A stretch of DNA of 64,000 nucleotides from the NCBI GenBank assembly GCA_025966315.1, contig JAOPUZ010000025.1, positions 1 through 64,000 of the forward strand. The letters are read 5' to 3'. Numbering within the stretch: the stretch's first letter is position 1; every line of letters starts with the position of its first letter. The stretch is from Frankiales bacterium (lineage in GTDB: Bacteria; Actinomycetota; Actinomycetes; Mycobacteriales; Jatrophihabitantaceae). Both the position numbers and the translations under genes were made by a program. Of this stretch, positions 45,167 through 54,190 are shown in pieces. The notes under the pieces are model-generated. The model searched no databases. It was given only the letters and a program-made list of their open reading frames with translations, and had not been told where the DNA came from.

Positions 45167-45262
45167 GCCCGGAATCGTATGACCACGGTCAAATAATGGG
45201 CGGGACGAGTGGCCGAGCTAACTTCACACCGCGGGAGGCGTTCCCCACTACTCTGATGGCCC

Positions 45263-46072
45263 GTGGACACTGAGACAATCGACGATCCAAGCGCTGCCGC
45301 CGAAGCCGCCGCCGCCGAACTGGCCAACCGTACCGGTGTCGGACGTCACGATGTCGCCCTCGTGCTCGGGTCGGGCTGGCTGCCGGCGGTCGAGGCGATG
45401 TCCACGGACTACGTCGAACTGGCCAGCACCGAACTTCCGGGCTTCGCGCCACCCGCGGTGGCCGGTCACGCGGGCACGATCCGTTCGTTCGCAGTCGGCA
45501 CCAAACGCGTGCTCGCATTTCTGGGCCGCACCCACTTCTACGAGGGCCGCGGCGTTCGGGCCGTGGTCCACGGGGTTCGGACGGCCGCGTCGGCCGGCTG
45601 CACCGTGACCGTGCTCACCAACGCCTGCGGCGGGTTGCGGGCGGACATGGCGGTGGGCGATCCGGTACTGATCAACGACCATCTGAACCTGACCGGCCGG
45701 TCACCGCTGGAAGGCCCGCGCTTTGTCGATCTAACCGATCTTTACGCGCAACGCCTCCGAACGCTGGCCCGGCTCATCGACCCCTCGCTGGCGGAAGGCG
45801 TGTATGCCCAGCTGACCGGCCCGCAGTACGAAACCCCCGCCGAAATAAGGATGTTGCGCACGCTTGGCGCCGACATGGTCGGCATGTCCACCGCGCTGGA
45901 AGCCATCGCCGCGCACGCGGCGGGCAGCGAGGTGCTCGGCATTTCACTGGTCACGAACATGGCGGCCGGCATTACCGGCGAGAAGCTCGATCACGCCGAG
46001 GTGCTCGCGGCTGGACGGGCCGCGGCCGAGCGCGCCGGCGGCCTGCTGACCGAATTGGTGAGCCGGTTGTGA
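45263..46072 (+). CDS. deoD: Purine-nucleoside phosphorylase
   Basis: A 269-residue trimeric-type purine nucleoside phosphorylase (PunA/DeoD of actinobacteria) that releases purine bases and (deoxy)ribose 1-phosphate. Motifs: [29 protein letters not shown] (about 90-101), [26 protein letters not shown] (about 178-192) and [12 protein letters not shown] with [11 protein letters not shown] 45263 is the start. Its stop overlaps the start of the phosphohexomutase gene (GTGA). Both fit nucleoside breakdown: the sugar 1-phosphate can be isomerised by the next enzyme and split by DeoC at 54623. Confidence 0.92.
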   Translation: MDTETIDDPSAAAEAAAAELANRTGVGRHDVALVLGSGWLPAVEAMSTDYVELASTELPGFAPPAVAGHAGTIRSFAVGTKRVLAFLGRTHFYEGRGVRAVVHGVRTAASAGCTVTVLTNACGGLRADMAVGDPVLINDHLNLTGRSPLEGPRFVDLTDLYAQRLRTLARLIDPSLAEGVYAQLTGPQYETPAEIRMLRTLGADMVGMSTALEAIAAHAAGSEVLGISLVTNMAAGITGEKLDHAEVLAAGRAAAERAGGLLTELVSRL

Positions 46073-47820
46073 CTGGCGCGGGGATCTCGTCCGCACTGCG
46101 TGAGCAGGTCGAGGCATGGTTGGCGGGCGATCCGTCGGCTGAGGATCGGGCCGAACTCGCGGCCTTGCTGACCGCCGCCGATGCCGGCACGGCGGACCCG
46201 GCGACTGCTGCGGGCGCAGCGACTGCTGCGGGCGCGGCTGCGGCTGCGGCTGCGGCTGCGGTTGCGGCTGCGGTTGCGGTTGCGGTTGCGGTTGCGGTTG
46301 CGGTTGCGGTTGAAGAGTTGCGGGATCGGTTCGCGGCCCCGCTGACCTTCGGAACGGCCGGGCTGCGGGGGCCGCTAAGGGCCGGGCCGAACGGCATGAA
46401 CACCGCGGTCGTACGTCGCGCCGCCGCCGGGGTGGCGTCGCATCTGGCGGACACCGGCCACGCCGGCGGAATCGTCGTGATCGGCTACGACGGCCGGCAT
46501 TCCTCTGATGCCTTCGCGCGAGATTCGGCCGCGGTGTTCGCCGCGGCCGGCTTCCAGGCCTGGGTCCTGCCGCGGATGCTGCCGACGCCGGTGCTCGCCT
46601 ACGCGGTCCGCAGGCTCGGGGCCGTGGCGGGCGTCATGGTGACCGCCTCGCACAACCCACCGCAGGACAACGGCTACAAGGTGTATGCCGCCGACGGTGC
46701 GCAGATCGTGCCGCCGGCCGACATCGATATCGAGGCCCGCATCCGTGCGCTCGGTCGGGCGGTCGACGTGCCGATGTCGACAAACTGGCGGGTGGTCGAC
46801 GACACGCTGCTTGCGGCTTATCAGGCGGACATCGTCGCGCTGGCCCGTCCCTGCGGAGATCGCCGGCTGCGGATCGTGCACACCGCGATGCACGGCGTCG
46901 GGTCTGCGGTTGCGCTTGCGGTGCTCGCCGACGCGGGCTTCACCGAGGTCATCCCGGTACCCGAGCAATCCGCGCCGAACCCGGACTTCCCGACGGTTGC
47001 CTTCCCCAATCCCGAGGAGCCGGGCGCGATGGATCTGGCGCTGGCCCTGGCTCGCTCGGTCGCCGCGGATCTGGTCATCGCCAACGACCCGGACGCCGAC
47101 CGGTGTGCGGTCGGTGTACCCGACCTGGGCACGCCCGGAAACTCCGACGCGGCCGGCTGGCGGATGCTCAGCGGCGACGAGGTGGGAGTGCTGTTGGCGG
47201 ATTGGCTGATGCGGTCGGGGCTTCAGGGCACGTACGCGACGACAATCGTGTCCTCGACCATGTTGCGAGCAATGGCGGCCCGGCATGCGGTGGGCTTCGC
47301 CGAAACCCTGACCGGGTTCAAATGGATCTCGCGGGCGGCGCCGGATCTGGTGTACGGGTACGAAGAGGCACTCGGTTATGCGGTCGCGCCGTCACTGGTC
47401 CGGGACAAGGACGGGATTTCCGCGGCGCTGTTGATCTCGGAGTACGCCGCTTCGCTGGCAGCTGACGGGAACACGCTGCTCGGCCGGTTGGACGAACTCG
47501 CCCGGGAGTACGGCCGGTACGCCACCGCCCAGCGATCCTGGCGAGTGGCCGACGTCGAAGCAATCTCGGCCGCCATGACCCAGCTGCGCACCAACCCACC
47601 ATCCCGGCTGCTCGGGCTCGACGTCGGCGTCACCGACCTGGCCCCCGAGAACGACGTGCTGATCCTGCGCTTCGACGGCGGTCGGGTCGTCATCCGTCCA
47701 TCTGGGACCGAGCCGAAGTGCAAGGCCTACCTGGAACTCGTGTCGGACGACGCGGAGGTCGACCTCGGACCCCGGATCGAGCAGTTGAGCGCCGAGATCA
47801 ACGAGATCGTCGGCCTATAA
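46069..47820 (+). CDS. pmmB: Phospho-sugar mutase (phosphomannomutase/phosphopentomutase type)
   Basis: A 583-residue alpha-D-phosphohexomutase. The catalytic phosphoserine loop is [18 protein letters not shown] (about 190-207), the metal loop NDPDADRC (about 343-350), the sugar-specificity loop [10 protein letters not shown] (about 427) and the phosphate-binding loop RPSGTEPK (about 543). Coupling to deoD suggests phosphopentomutase activity on (deoxy)ribose 1-phosphate, as proposed for PmmB-like proteins. Residues about 45-82 are an unusual run of Ala and Val encoded by a hexanucleotide repeat (46201-46308), inserted between the first helix and the [19 protein letters not shown] region. The start is GTG 46069. 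Confidence 0.92.
   Translation: MTGAGISSALREQVEAWLAGDPSAEDRAELAALLTAADAGTADPATAAGAATAAGAAAAAAAAAVAAAVAVAVAVAVAVAVEELRDRFAAPLTFGTAGLRGPLRAGPNGMNTAVVRRAAAGVASHLADTGHAGGIVVIGYDGRHSSDAFARDSAAVFAAAGFQAWVLPRMLPTPVLAYAVRRLGAVAGVMVTASHNPPQDNGYKVYAADGAQIVPPADIDIEARIRALGRAVDVPMSTNWRVVDDTLLAAYQADIVALARPCGDRRLRIVHTAMHGVGSAVALAVLADAGFTEVIPVPEQSAPNPDFPTVAFPNPEEPGAMDLALALARSVAADLVIANDPDADRCAVGVPDLGTPGNSDAAGWRMLSGDEVGVLLADWLMRSGLQGTYATTIVSSTMLRAMAARHAVGFAETLTGFKWISRAAPDLVYGYEEALGYAVAPSLVRDKDGISAALLISEYAASLAADGNTLLGRLDELAREYGRYATAQRSWRVADVEAISAAMTQLRTNPPSRLLGLDVGVTDLAPENDVLILRFDGGRVVIRPSGTEPKCKAYLELVSDDAEVDLGPRIEQLSAEINEIVGL
46201..46308 (+). repeat. In-frame repeat array inside the phosphomutase gene
   Basis: Two 18-base repeats (GCGACTGCTGCGGGCGCA/G) are followed by twelve hexamers GCTGCG or GTTGCG (46237-46308), the last six being GTTGCG. 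They encode TAAGAA repeats, then poly-Ala and (Val-Ala)n. Copy-number change would keep the frame and only alter linker length. Confidence 0.9.
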
Positions 47821-47835
47821 CTACGCGAGCTAGAA

Positions 47836-47861
47836 GGCCGCTGATTTAGCGCCTTTTGTTC
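47836..47861 (+). terminator. Rho-independent terminator after pmmB
   Basis: GGCCGCTGATTTAGCGCC folds into a six-pair stem with one bulge and a GATTT loop, followed by TTTT. It begins 16 bases after the pmmB stop and separates it from the convergent secreted-protein gene. Confidence 0.6.
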
Positions 47862-47908
47862 GGAATCCGAAGTCAGGCGATATGTGCGATCGTCCGCCAG
47901 AATTTGTA

Positions 47909-48817
47909 CTAGTTGGTAACGGTCGCAGTTGCTGAGCCGCCGAGGTTGCTGCGCACAGTGATGACCTCTGGGCTGAAGATAAAGCCGCGCTGGTCGGAGT
48001 ATCGGCCACCGCCGTTGTTGGTCAATTCAAACATGAAACCGCCGGACTGCGAGAAGACGGACAGAATCGCCTTCGGGTTGGTGCTGGTCGCCTCGATCGT
48101 CAGCAGGCGAGCCTTCCATTTGGCCTTCGTGATCGTCACTCGATCAGCCGGCGCCGCCGCGCCTGGGGTGACAGTGATCGTCGTCGAACGGGTGACGCCG
48201 AACCACTTGGCGCTGATGGTGGCTGTCGTGGTGGCGGATACCGCGGAGGTAGTAACGGCGAAGGCGCCGCTAGCCGCGCCGCCGTTCACGAGCGCCTCCG
48301 ACGGGACCTGCACGACCGCCGTATTGCTGCTGGACAGCTGGATGATCGCGCCGTCCGTAGCGCCGGTGAACGTAATCGTCCCAGTCGTTGGGCTGCCGCC
48401 AGTGAGCCGGGACGGGTTGACCGACACCGCCGAAAGCGACGGGCCTGACGGCGTGGCGGGGTTGACCGACAGACTTGCCATGCGTGGAACGTTCTGGATG
48501 GAGGCGGTGATTTGGACGATGGTCGGCGGCGCGGCGGCGTTGGTCGCGATCGTGAACGTGACCGTGCCCTGGCCGGCTGGTGCGACCACTGAGGCCGGCA
48601 CGCTAGCGATTGATGGGTTGCTGCTGAACAACAGAACCGTCGTCGGGCTCGCGTCTAGCGGGATCAGCGTCACGGTTCCGTGCGAAGACACACCGCCTTG
48701 GACCGTGGTCGGCGAGACGTCCAACGACGAGATGATCGCCGTGGCTGAGGCGGTGCCCGGAAGCACTAGCAGCCCGACGATCGTGGATAACGTGGCAAGA
48801 AGGGCAAAGCGTCGCAT
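47909..48817 (-). CDS. Secreted protein with Ig-like repeats
   Basis: A 302-residue exported protein. Signal peptide MRRFALLATLSTIVGLLVLP with cleavage near GTASA (about residue 27). The mature part is Thr/Ser/Val-rich and shows two repeats of an Ig-like pattern: ISSLDVSPTTVQGGVSSHGTVTL-...-VLLFSSNPSIASVP and LSAVSVNPSRLTGGSPTTGTITF-...-IQLSSSNTAVVQVP, followed by a C-terminal module (ITKAKWKARLLTIEATST). It may be a surface or matrix protein; the ligand is unknown. ATG 48817 is preceded by GGAGG. It is transcribed towards pmmB. Confidence 0.8.
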   Translation of the reverse strand: MRRFALLATLSTIVGLLVLPGTASATAIISSLDVSPTTVQGGVSSHGTVTLIPLDASPTTVLLFSSNPSIASVPASVVAPAGQGTVTFTIATNAAAPPTIVQITASIQNVPRMASLSVNPATPSGPSLSAVSVNPSRLTGGSPTTGTITFTGATDGAIIQLSSSNTAVVQVPSEALVNGGAASGAFAVTTSAVSATTTATISAKWFGVTRSTTITVTPGAAAPADRVTITKAKWKARLLTIEATSTNPKAILSVFSQSGGFMFELTNNGGGRYSDQRGFIFSPEVITVRSNLGGSATATVTN

Positions 48818-49054
48818 AGCGCCTCCAAATGATCGCGGGCTGATGGCCTGCGGCTGGACGGTACGTCGAGCAGTACGTACGCGGTGCGGAAATGGTTCGA
48901 ATTCACGCAGGTTGCATCGAGCGGGTCGGCCCGCCATCGTGAGGCGAATCCTCGAACATGTTTGGTGAAGGCACGCCGTGGTCCGAGCGGCCCGAACGCC
49001 CATGTGCGAGCGACCACTGACGAATGACGACGACGGCTGGAAGGTGTGACTCGA

Positions 49055-50029
49055 TCAGACTCCGAGAGCCCGCTTGAGCCAGTTCGTCCGGGACGCGACT
49101 GTGGCCTTGGAGACGGCCGCTTCGGGAGCGATTTGGTCGAAGGCGTGGTACGCGCCGGGCCAGACGTGCAGCTCGGCAATGCCGCCGTCGGCCCAGATCT
49201 GGGACGCGTAGGCAACAGACTCGTCGCGGAAGACCTCGACGCTCGCCGCTTCGATGAACGCCGGGGGCAAGTTGGACAGATCGGTTGCCCGGCCGGGTGC
49301 CGCGTAGATCGAGACCTGGTCGGTCTTGCGGCGCTCACCGAGGTAGGCATCCCAGCCCATGTCGTTGCTGCCACGGTCCCAGATGCCCCGGCCGTCGACC
49401 TGTCGGCTCGACACTGTCTCGTCGCGGTCATCGAGCATCGCTTGAATCAGCATTTGCGCGGCGATGGCCGGGCCGTTCTCGTCGCGGGCCTTCAGTGCGA
49501 GACCAGCCGCCAGACAGCCGCCGGCGCTCGCTCCGAGAACTACTAGCCGCGTCGGGTCGAAACCGAGCTCCTCGGCGTGCGCGGCCGTCCAGAGCAGACC
49601 GGCATACGAGTCCTCGATCGGGGCGGGATAGGGGTGCTCCGGAGCGAGGCGGTATTCGACCGACACCGCCACGAAGTCCAGCGAATCGACCCAGTCAAGG
49701 ATGTAGGCGATGCCCGAGAACCGGTTTCCGAAGACCATTCCACCGGCGTGCGTGTGGTAAAAACCAGGTCCGCCGGGCTGGTGGTCGGCACGCTTGAAAA
49801 TCGACACGATCAGGTCCGGCGCTCCAGCCGGGCCCGGGATCGTCCGCTCGGTGTGCGTGATCGGCCGACCGGCGATGAGGTCCTCGAGCGACGGCGCCGG
49901 AGCCTCGCGCAACTGCGGGAGCATGTCCACCGTCAATGTCGTCGGCATCATCTCAGCGAGTCCGGTGAGAACGACCTCCAGCTCCGGGTCGAAGGGCGGC
50001 CCAACCTTGGCGTTCGTGGACGACGACAT
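49055..50029 (-). CDS. Alpha/beta hydrolase of the hormone-sensitive lipase family
   Basis: A 324-residue esterase. The oxyanion motif is HTHAGGMVFG (in place of HGGG, about 105-114). The nucleophile elbow is LGASAGGCLAAG (Ser about 182), the catalytic Asp is likely in the EVFRDESVAYA region and the catalytic His is in AYHAFD (about 300). It hydrolyses short-chain esters or amides. ATG 50029 is chosen with GGAGG four bases upstream; GTG 50071 would add 14 residues. A degenerate copy of its 3' end lies upstream at about 50095-50190, a trace of an ancient tandem duplication. Confidence 0.88.
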   Translation of the reverse strand: MSSSTNAKVGPPFDPELEVVLTGLAEMMPTTLTVDMLPQLREAPAPSLEDLIAGRPITHTERTIPGPAGAPDLIVSIFKRADHQPGGPGFYHTHAGGMVFGNRFSGIAYILDWVDSLDFVAVSVEYRLAPEHPYPAPIEDSYAGLLWTAAHAEELGFDPTRLVVLGASAGGCLAAGLALKARDENGPAIAAQMLIQAMLDDRDETVSSRQVDGRGIWDRGSNDMGWDAYLGERRKTDQVSIYAAPGRATDLSNLPPAFIEAASVEVFRDESVAYASQIWADGGIAELHVWPGAYHAFDQIAPEAAVSKATVASRTNWLKRALGV

Positions 50030-50094
50030 CCAACCTCCATGGGAAGAAGTCACATTGTTCCGGAACGACACTAGGTGGCCGAATCCGTCCGGGC

Positions 50095-50190
50095 GAGGCG
50101 CAGTTGTATCTGCACTGGATCAGACTCCGAGAACCCCATTGAGTCAATCCGTACGGCCGCGATCATCGCCTTCGACACAGCCAGCTCCGG
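50095..50190 (-). pseudogene. 3'-end remnant of a second HSL-type hydrolase gene
   Basis: On the minus strand this stretch encodes WPELAVSKAMIAAVRI followed by a sequence whose bases GGTTCTCGGAGTCTGATC match the end and downstream flank of the hydrolase gene at 49055 (AAVSKATVASRTNWLKRALGV and its stop region). Only about 95 bases survive, without a start, active site or in-register stop. It lies just upstream of the intact hydrolase gene, consistent with tandem duplication and deletion. Confidence 0.55.
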
Positions 50191-50201
50191 CCATTCTTTG
50201 C

Positions 50202-51239
50202 TTACCTGGTCGCGGACGGCGCGGCTGACGGTGTCCCGGACACTGCCGTTGACGGTGCGCTCGACCTCGGCTGCGGCGCCGGATGCGGCGCAGAGGCCGC
50301 TGGCGTGGCCGTCGGAGAGGGTGACGCCGGCCCGAATCCCGAGCTGGCCGTCGGCGATGAGGCGGCCGAATCGCGCTCGATCACGGACCACAGAATCCCC
50401 GTTTGATCGATCGCGACGTCGGCGAAGAAGCCACGCTCCGCGCCGGAGATGAGCTGAGCCAGGGTGCAGTTGGATCCGGCCGGCGGGCAGAGCGTCCCGG
50501 CGGAGATCACGTTCACCTCGCCGGCCACCCCGGCGGAGAAGATGCGGGTCGAGGACACCGCGTACTGAACGCCGCCGACGGTCGAGCTCGCGCTGGCGTA
50601 CTCGAAGTCGAGTCGTCCGGCGGCCTGGTCCCACCCGGTGAAGTACACGATGGCGTTGCCGGACGGGCTGGACGGCGCCGAGCCGCCCGGCGTGGGGATC
50701 GTTGTGCCGCTGACCATCGGCCCCGGGCTGGGCAAGCTTGACCCCCAGGCGGACGGGTTCGTGGATGTAGCCGCGGAATAGGTGGGCGGTGGGCCGGGTA
50801 TCGCGCCAGCGGCGGAGTTGACCGATGTCGATGCCGGAACCCCGGATAGACCTGACGTACCGGGCACCAGCAGCCGCGGGCCAGCCGCCGGCGTGGAACC
50901 AGCACTCGGTGCCGATCCCGCGCTGCCGACCGCCGGCGTCGAGGAGCCCGCGGCCGACCCGACGGGCTGGCCGCCCGCCTTGGTCCCGCCGTTCGCGCTG
51001 GTCTTGTGGGTCGCCCGCTGATGATTGCTCGCCGCGGCGGTCACTGATTGCTGGGCGTGCGGCGGAGCACTGTTGGTAAATCCGAGGCTGGACGCCGTGA
51101 TCACGGTGGCGGCCAGGGCCACGGAACCCCCGAGCATCGCCAGCAACACCCCGCTGCCGACCACGAAGGGGCCAAGGGCCACGCGCCGAGCGGTCAACGA
51201 AGGGAGTCGACGCCGGCGGCGCGGTATTTCCTCGAACAT
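50202..51239 (-). CDS. Membrane-anchored protein with low-complexity linkers
   Basis: A 345-residue protein. A basic cytoplasmic start (EEIPRRRRRLPSL) precedes one membrane segment (about 24-45, LGPFVVGSGVLLAMLGGSVALAA split over two lines of hydrophobics). A long Ala/Ser/Gly/Pro/Thr-rich linker (about 60-170) leads to a small folded region (about 175-265) with VYFTGWDQAAGRLDFEYAS and a Cys pair in LCPPAGSNCTL. The tail is again Pro/Ser/Ala-rich. The extracellular domain may be held away from the membrane by the linker. ATG 51239 has GAGGGG seven bases upstream. No family is recognised. Confidence 0.7.
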   Translation of the reverse strand: MFEEIPRRRRRLPSLTARRVALGPFVVGSGVLLAMLGGSVALAATVITASSLGFTNSAPPHAQQSVTAAASNHQRATHKTSANGGTKAGGQPVGSAAGSSTPAVGSAGSAPSAGSTPAAGPRLLVPGTSGLSGVPASTSVNSAAGAIPGPPPTYSAATSTNPSAWGSSLPSPGPMVSGTTIPTPGGSAPSSPSGNAIVYFTGWDQAAGRLDFEYASASSTVGGVQYAVSSTRIFSAGVAGEVNVISAGTLCPPAGSNCTLAQLISGAERGFFADVAIDQTGILWSVIERDSAASSPTASSGFGPASPSPTATPAASAPHPAPQPRSSAPSTAVSGTPSAAPSATR

Positions 51240-51313
51240 CGGACTGCCCCTCACAGGTGAGTGGCGTTATTAAAGCCGGTCTACCTTGTGATCGGGCTGA
51301 GGACGCGCTTGGT

Positions 51314-53071
51314 TCAGCGGACGATCGCGAGCGTGCTGCCCCCGATGTAGCCAGCCGCGGCGCCGCCGTTGTGGCCGATGATCCTGATGTTGTAGGCACC
51401 GACCGGGAGTCGTCGCGAGTTCACGGTGAAACTGTTCGCGCCGGCCTTCTCGGCCACCGTGCCCAGCACGTAGGTCTTGGCACCGCGGTAGGCCAGCACG
51501 GTCGCCGTGGCGCCGCGGGCAAAGGCCAGGTCGTGCCAGGTCACTGCGAACGTCGTCCGAGTAGCGCAGTCAGCGGCCAGCCGTACCGAGTACACGCGCC
51601 AATGCCGAGCTCCGGGGTCCTCGTTCGGATCCCAGCGAAGCGCGGTCACCCGGTGTGGCGAGGCGAAGGCGTAGCGCTGCGCGCCGTCGGGCTCGGTCAG
51701 CGTCGCGGTCGGCATGGCCAGGTTGACCGTGATCGAGCGCTTTCCGCTATAAGTGAGCAGGTCGTTCGTCTGGGAGTAAATGGTCTTGCCTGCGATCGTC
51801 CACATCACCCGCGCCATCGTGCCGCCACCGGCAGCATTGGCGAGATTGAAGGCGCCGTCATATCCCTCGACGATGGTCAGCCGGTGATACACACGGCCAT
51901 CGATGCCACCGCCTACTTTCAGGTTGATGTGCGGATCGTTGCGGATGGGACCGGTATTCGTACCGCTGAGCGCCGAGCCGTAACGCAGCGCGGCGTTGCC
52001 GGCACTGGTCAAACTGGTTCGCGCGCTGGTGAAGGTCCACGGGCGGCCGAGGTATCGGGTCGCCCAGTCTCCGCAGCCGGCCGCACTGGGGCTGTCGACC
52101 ACGATGTTCGGACGGGCCGCCATGGGCACGCCCGAATACGGGACGACCCGGCCTGCGGAAACGGCGTAGAACGTCGTCCCGCCGGGATAGCCGCCGAGGT
52201 TGACCCGGGTCGCGGTATTGCCCGACGCGGTCGCGGGCTTGCCGGCAATGAGCACCGGGCCGCCCGTTGCCGTCGCGGTGGTCGGACGACCGGTGCCGGT
52301 GGCCCAGAACAAGGTCGCCGGACGGCCGTTCGGCGACCGCCAGCTCACCGTCGCCGCGGCACTGGGCTGGTACAGCCGCATGAAGTCCACGGCAATTCTG
52401 GTGGTGTGGTGGGACGAGGTGATGATGCGCAGGCCATGGATGCGACCGGCCCAGGGCTGGCCACCGTGAAAGCTGTTCTTGATCGTCAGGTCATAGTCGT
52501 GCCAGCCCGGTTGCAACCGGATCGACATGCCGCCCTGAGCCTTCTGGCCGTCCTGCCGAAACCACAGGATGCCAGCCGACGTGAGCGCCGAGGCGTAGGC
52601 GTGCAGGTGGACATGGGTGTACACGGATGCGTTGATCTGGTTGGCGGCAAGCGCGCCGTCTCGTCCCGCGTATAGCGAGCCGGGATAGCCCGCCCACAAG
52701 GGCGAGATGTACGCGCCCTTGGTGCCGATGGTGTAACTCAAGTTGCCGCCGGCAATGCGCGCGGCGCTGATGTTCATGGACGGCCCGCGGTCCAGCAGGA
52801 TGTCGGTGGAGTTGCTGAAGTCCCAGGCGTCGTTCCAGGTCGTCTCGGCGAAATCGGCGGACTCGACCGGCCGGTTGGAGAACAACGGGACGTCGGCGGC
52901 GGCCGTGCTCGACATCGACACGGCGGCGATCAGCGGCACAGCCAGCGTCGGTATCAGAAGCAGGCCACCGAGGCGGCGGCGAAGTCGGGAAGCGGGGCGG
53001 CCGGCACTGTTGAGTTTGCGTTGCCTGCGGGGTTTGCTGAGGGCGCTGGGGACGGTGCGCACACTAGGCAT
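51314..53071 (-). CDS. Large secreted protein of unknown function
   Basis: A 585-residue exported protein with a long basic N-region and signal peptide (about 30-60, RLGGLLLIPTLAVPLIAAV and SSTAAA). The mature part starts with DVPLFSNRPVESADFAETTWNDAWDF. It has a beta-rich region resembling carbohydrate-binding jelly-roll modules (SIRLQPGWHDYDLTI; GLRIITSSHHTTRIAVDFMRLYQP, about 180-245) and ends in YNIRIIGHNGGAAAGYIGGSTLAIVR. No glycosidase or protease motif is evident. It neighbours two other exported proteins on the same strand, forming a surface-protein cluster. ATG 53071 has AAAGG upstream. Confidence 0.72.
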   Translation of the reverse strand: MPSVRTVPSALSKPRRQRKLNSAGRPASRLRRRLGGLLLIPTLAVPLIAAVSMSSTAAADVPLFSNRPVESADFAETTWNDAWDFSNSTDILLDRGPSMNISAARIAGGNLSYTIGTKGAYISPLWAGYPGSLYAGRDGALAANQINASVYTHVHLHAYASALTSAGILWFRQDGQKAQGGMSIRLQPGWHDYDLTIKNSFHGGQPWAGRIHGLRIITSSHHTTRIAVDFMRLYQPSAAATVSWRSPNGRPATLFWATGTGRPTTATATGGPVLIAGKPATASGNTATRVNLGGYPGGTTFYAVSAGRVVPYSGVPMAARPNIVVDSPSAAGCGDWATRYLGRPWTFTSARTSLTSAGNAALRYGSALSGTNTGPIRNDPHINLKVGGGIDGRVYHRLTIVEGYDGAFNLANAAGGGTMARVMWTIAGKTIYSQTNDLLTYSGKRSITVNLAMPTATLTEPDGAQRYAFASPHRVTALRWDPNEDPGARHWRVYSVRLAADCATRTTFAVTWHDLAFARGATATVLAYRGAKTYVLGTVAEKAGANSFTVNSRRLPVGAYNIRIIGHNGGAAAGYIGGSTLAIVR

Positions 53072-53200
53072 GCAGAAGTGGCCTTTCGAGGCGTCGATCC
53101 GGGAAGGTTCGGTGCTGTCGACCGGGAGGAGGTACTGCTATCTGGCCTATCGGCACAGAGAGTAACCACTTGAGGGTCATCCCGCGACTTGAAACTGCAG

Positions 53201-53824
53201 CTAACGCGGTCCGAACTGCCGGTCGCCCGCGTCGCCGAGGCCCGGCACGATGTAGGCGCTGGCGTTCAGGCCGTCGTCGATACTGGCCGTGAAGATGCGG
53301 CTGACCAGACCGGAATCTCCCACTCGCTCAAGGCCTTCCGGGGCAGCCAGGGCACAGATCACGGTGACGTCGAGCGCCCCGCGAGAGGCGAGCAGCTGGC
53401 AGCAGTGCAGCAACGACCCACCGGTCGCCAGCATCGGGTCGAGGACGAACACGGGCCGGTTGGCCAACGAGGCCGGCAGTGACGCCATGTAAGCCTCGGG
53501 CTCGTGGGTTACTTCGTCGCGGGCCAGCCCGACGAAGCCCATCTGGGATTCGGGCAGCAGGTTGAACGCGGCTTCGGCCATCCCCAGACCAGCTCGCAGC
53601 ACCGGCACGATCAGCGGCGGATTGGCCAACGTGACGCCTTCGGTCGGCCCGATCGGGGTCCGGATCGACACCGGTTTGATCGGCAAGTCACGGGCGGCCT
53701 CGTAGACCAGCAATGTCGAGAGCTCGGCTAGGGCGGCACGAAACTCGGCGTTGCTGGAGGTCTCGTCCCGCATCACGGAAAGGCGGCTGCGGACGATCGG
53801 GTGTTCGACGACGACAGTCAGCAC
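53201..53824 (-). CDS. upp: Uracil phosphoribosyltransferase
   Basis: A 207-residue pyrimidine-salvage enzyme making UMP from uracil and PRPP. Motifs: [13 protein letters not shown] near the N terminus, [12 protein letters not shown] (about 75), [15 protein letters not shown] (PRPP loop, about 126-140) and [15 protein letters not shown] (uracil binding, C terminus). GTG 53824 gives the standard start. Only ten bases separate it from the terminal inverted repeat of the IS remnant, so its promoter and perhaps part of its ribosome site (TTTAGG) come from the IS end. Confidence 0.95.
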   Translation of the reverse strand: MLTVVVEHPIVRSRLSVMRDETSSNAEFRAALAELSTLLVYEAARDLPIKPVSIRTPIGPTEGVTLANPPLIVPVLRAGLGMAEAAFNLLPESQMGFVGLARDEVTHEPEAYMASLPASLANRPVFVLDPMLATGGSLLHCCQLLASRGALDVTVICALAAPEGLERVGDSGLVSRIFTASIDDGLNASAYIVPGLGDAGDRQFGPR

Positions 53825-53833
53825 GAGCCGAGC

Positions 53834-54190
53834 CTAAAGCGTGTCGAACAACTGGGCGCGGTCGAGGCGGCGGAGTAGCAACGCGATCTGGCTGAGGATG
53901 AGGAAGCCTTCGTGGGAGGCGAGGCTGGTTTCGTATTGGCGGACGAGCCGGCGTGATCGGTTGATCCAGCCGTTGGTGCGTTCGACGACCCAGCGGCGGG
54001 GTTGGACGATGAACCCGCCGGGCGGTTTCGGGCCGGACACCACTTCCAGCTCGATGCCGGCTTTCTGGCAGGCGGCCGCGACGACGGGGCCGGTGTAGCC
54101 CTTGTGCGCCCAGACTTTGCTGATGGTCGGCGCGGCCCGGCGCCCCTTGGTCAGCAGGGCCGTGAACGCGGCCCGGTCTTGGACGTCAGC
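53834..54190 (-). pseudogene. IS5-family transposase, C-terminal part
   Basis: About 118 codons of a DDE transposase read without interruption: ADVQDRAAFTALLTKGRRAAP, ISKVWAHKGYTGPVVAAACQKAGIELEVV, then GFIVQPRRWVVERTNGWINRSRRLVRQYETSLASHEGFL, containing the final catalytic Glu and the family's WVVERT-W-NR-RRL-YE motif. The stop lies in the left terminal inverted repeat. The N-terminal half is missing, replaced at about 54190 by a fragment of a tnpB gene in the opposite orientation. It is inactive. Confidence 0.88.

Noticed and set aside
45167-45262. Cobalamin riboswitch upstream of mutA
   Set aside because: The divergent gap is only 96 bases and shows no B12-box-like sequence; MutAB also does not need one.
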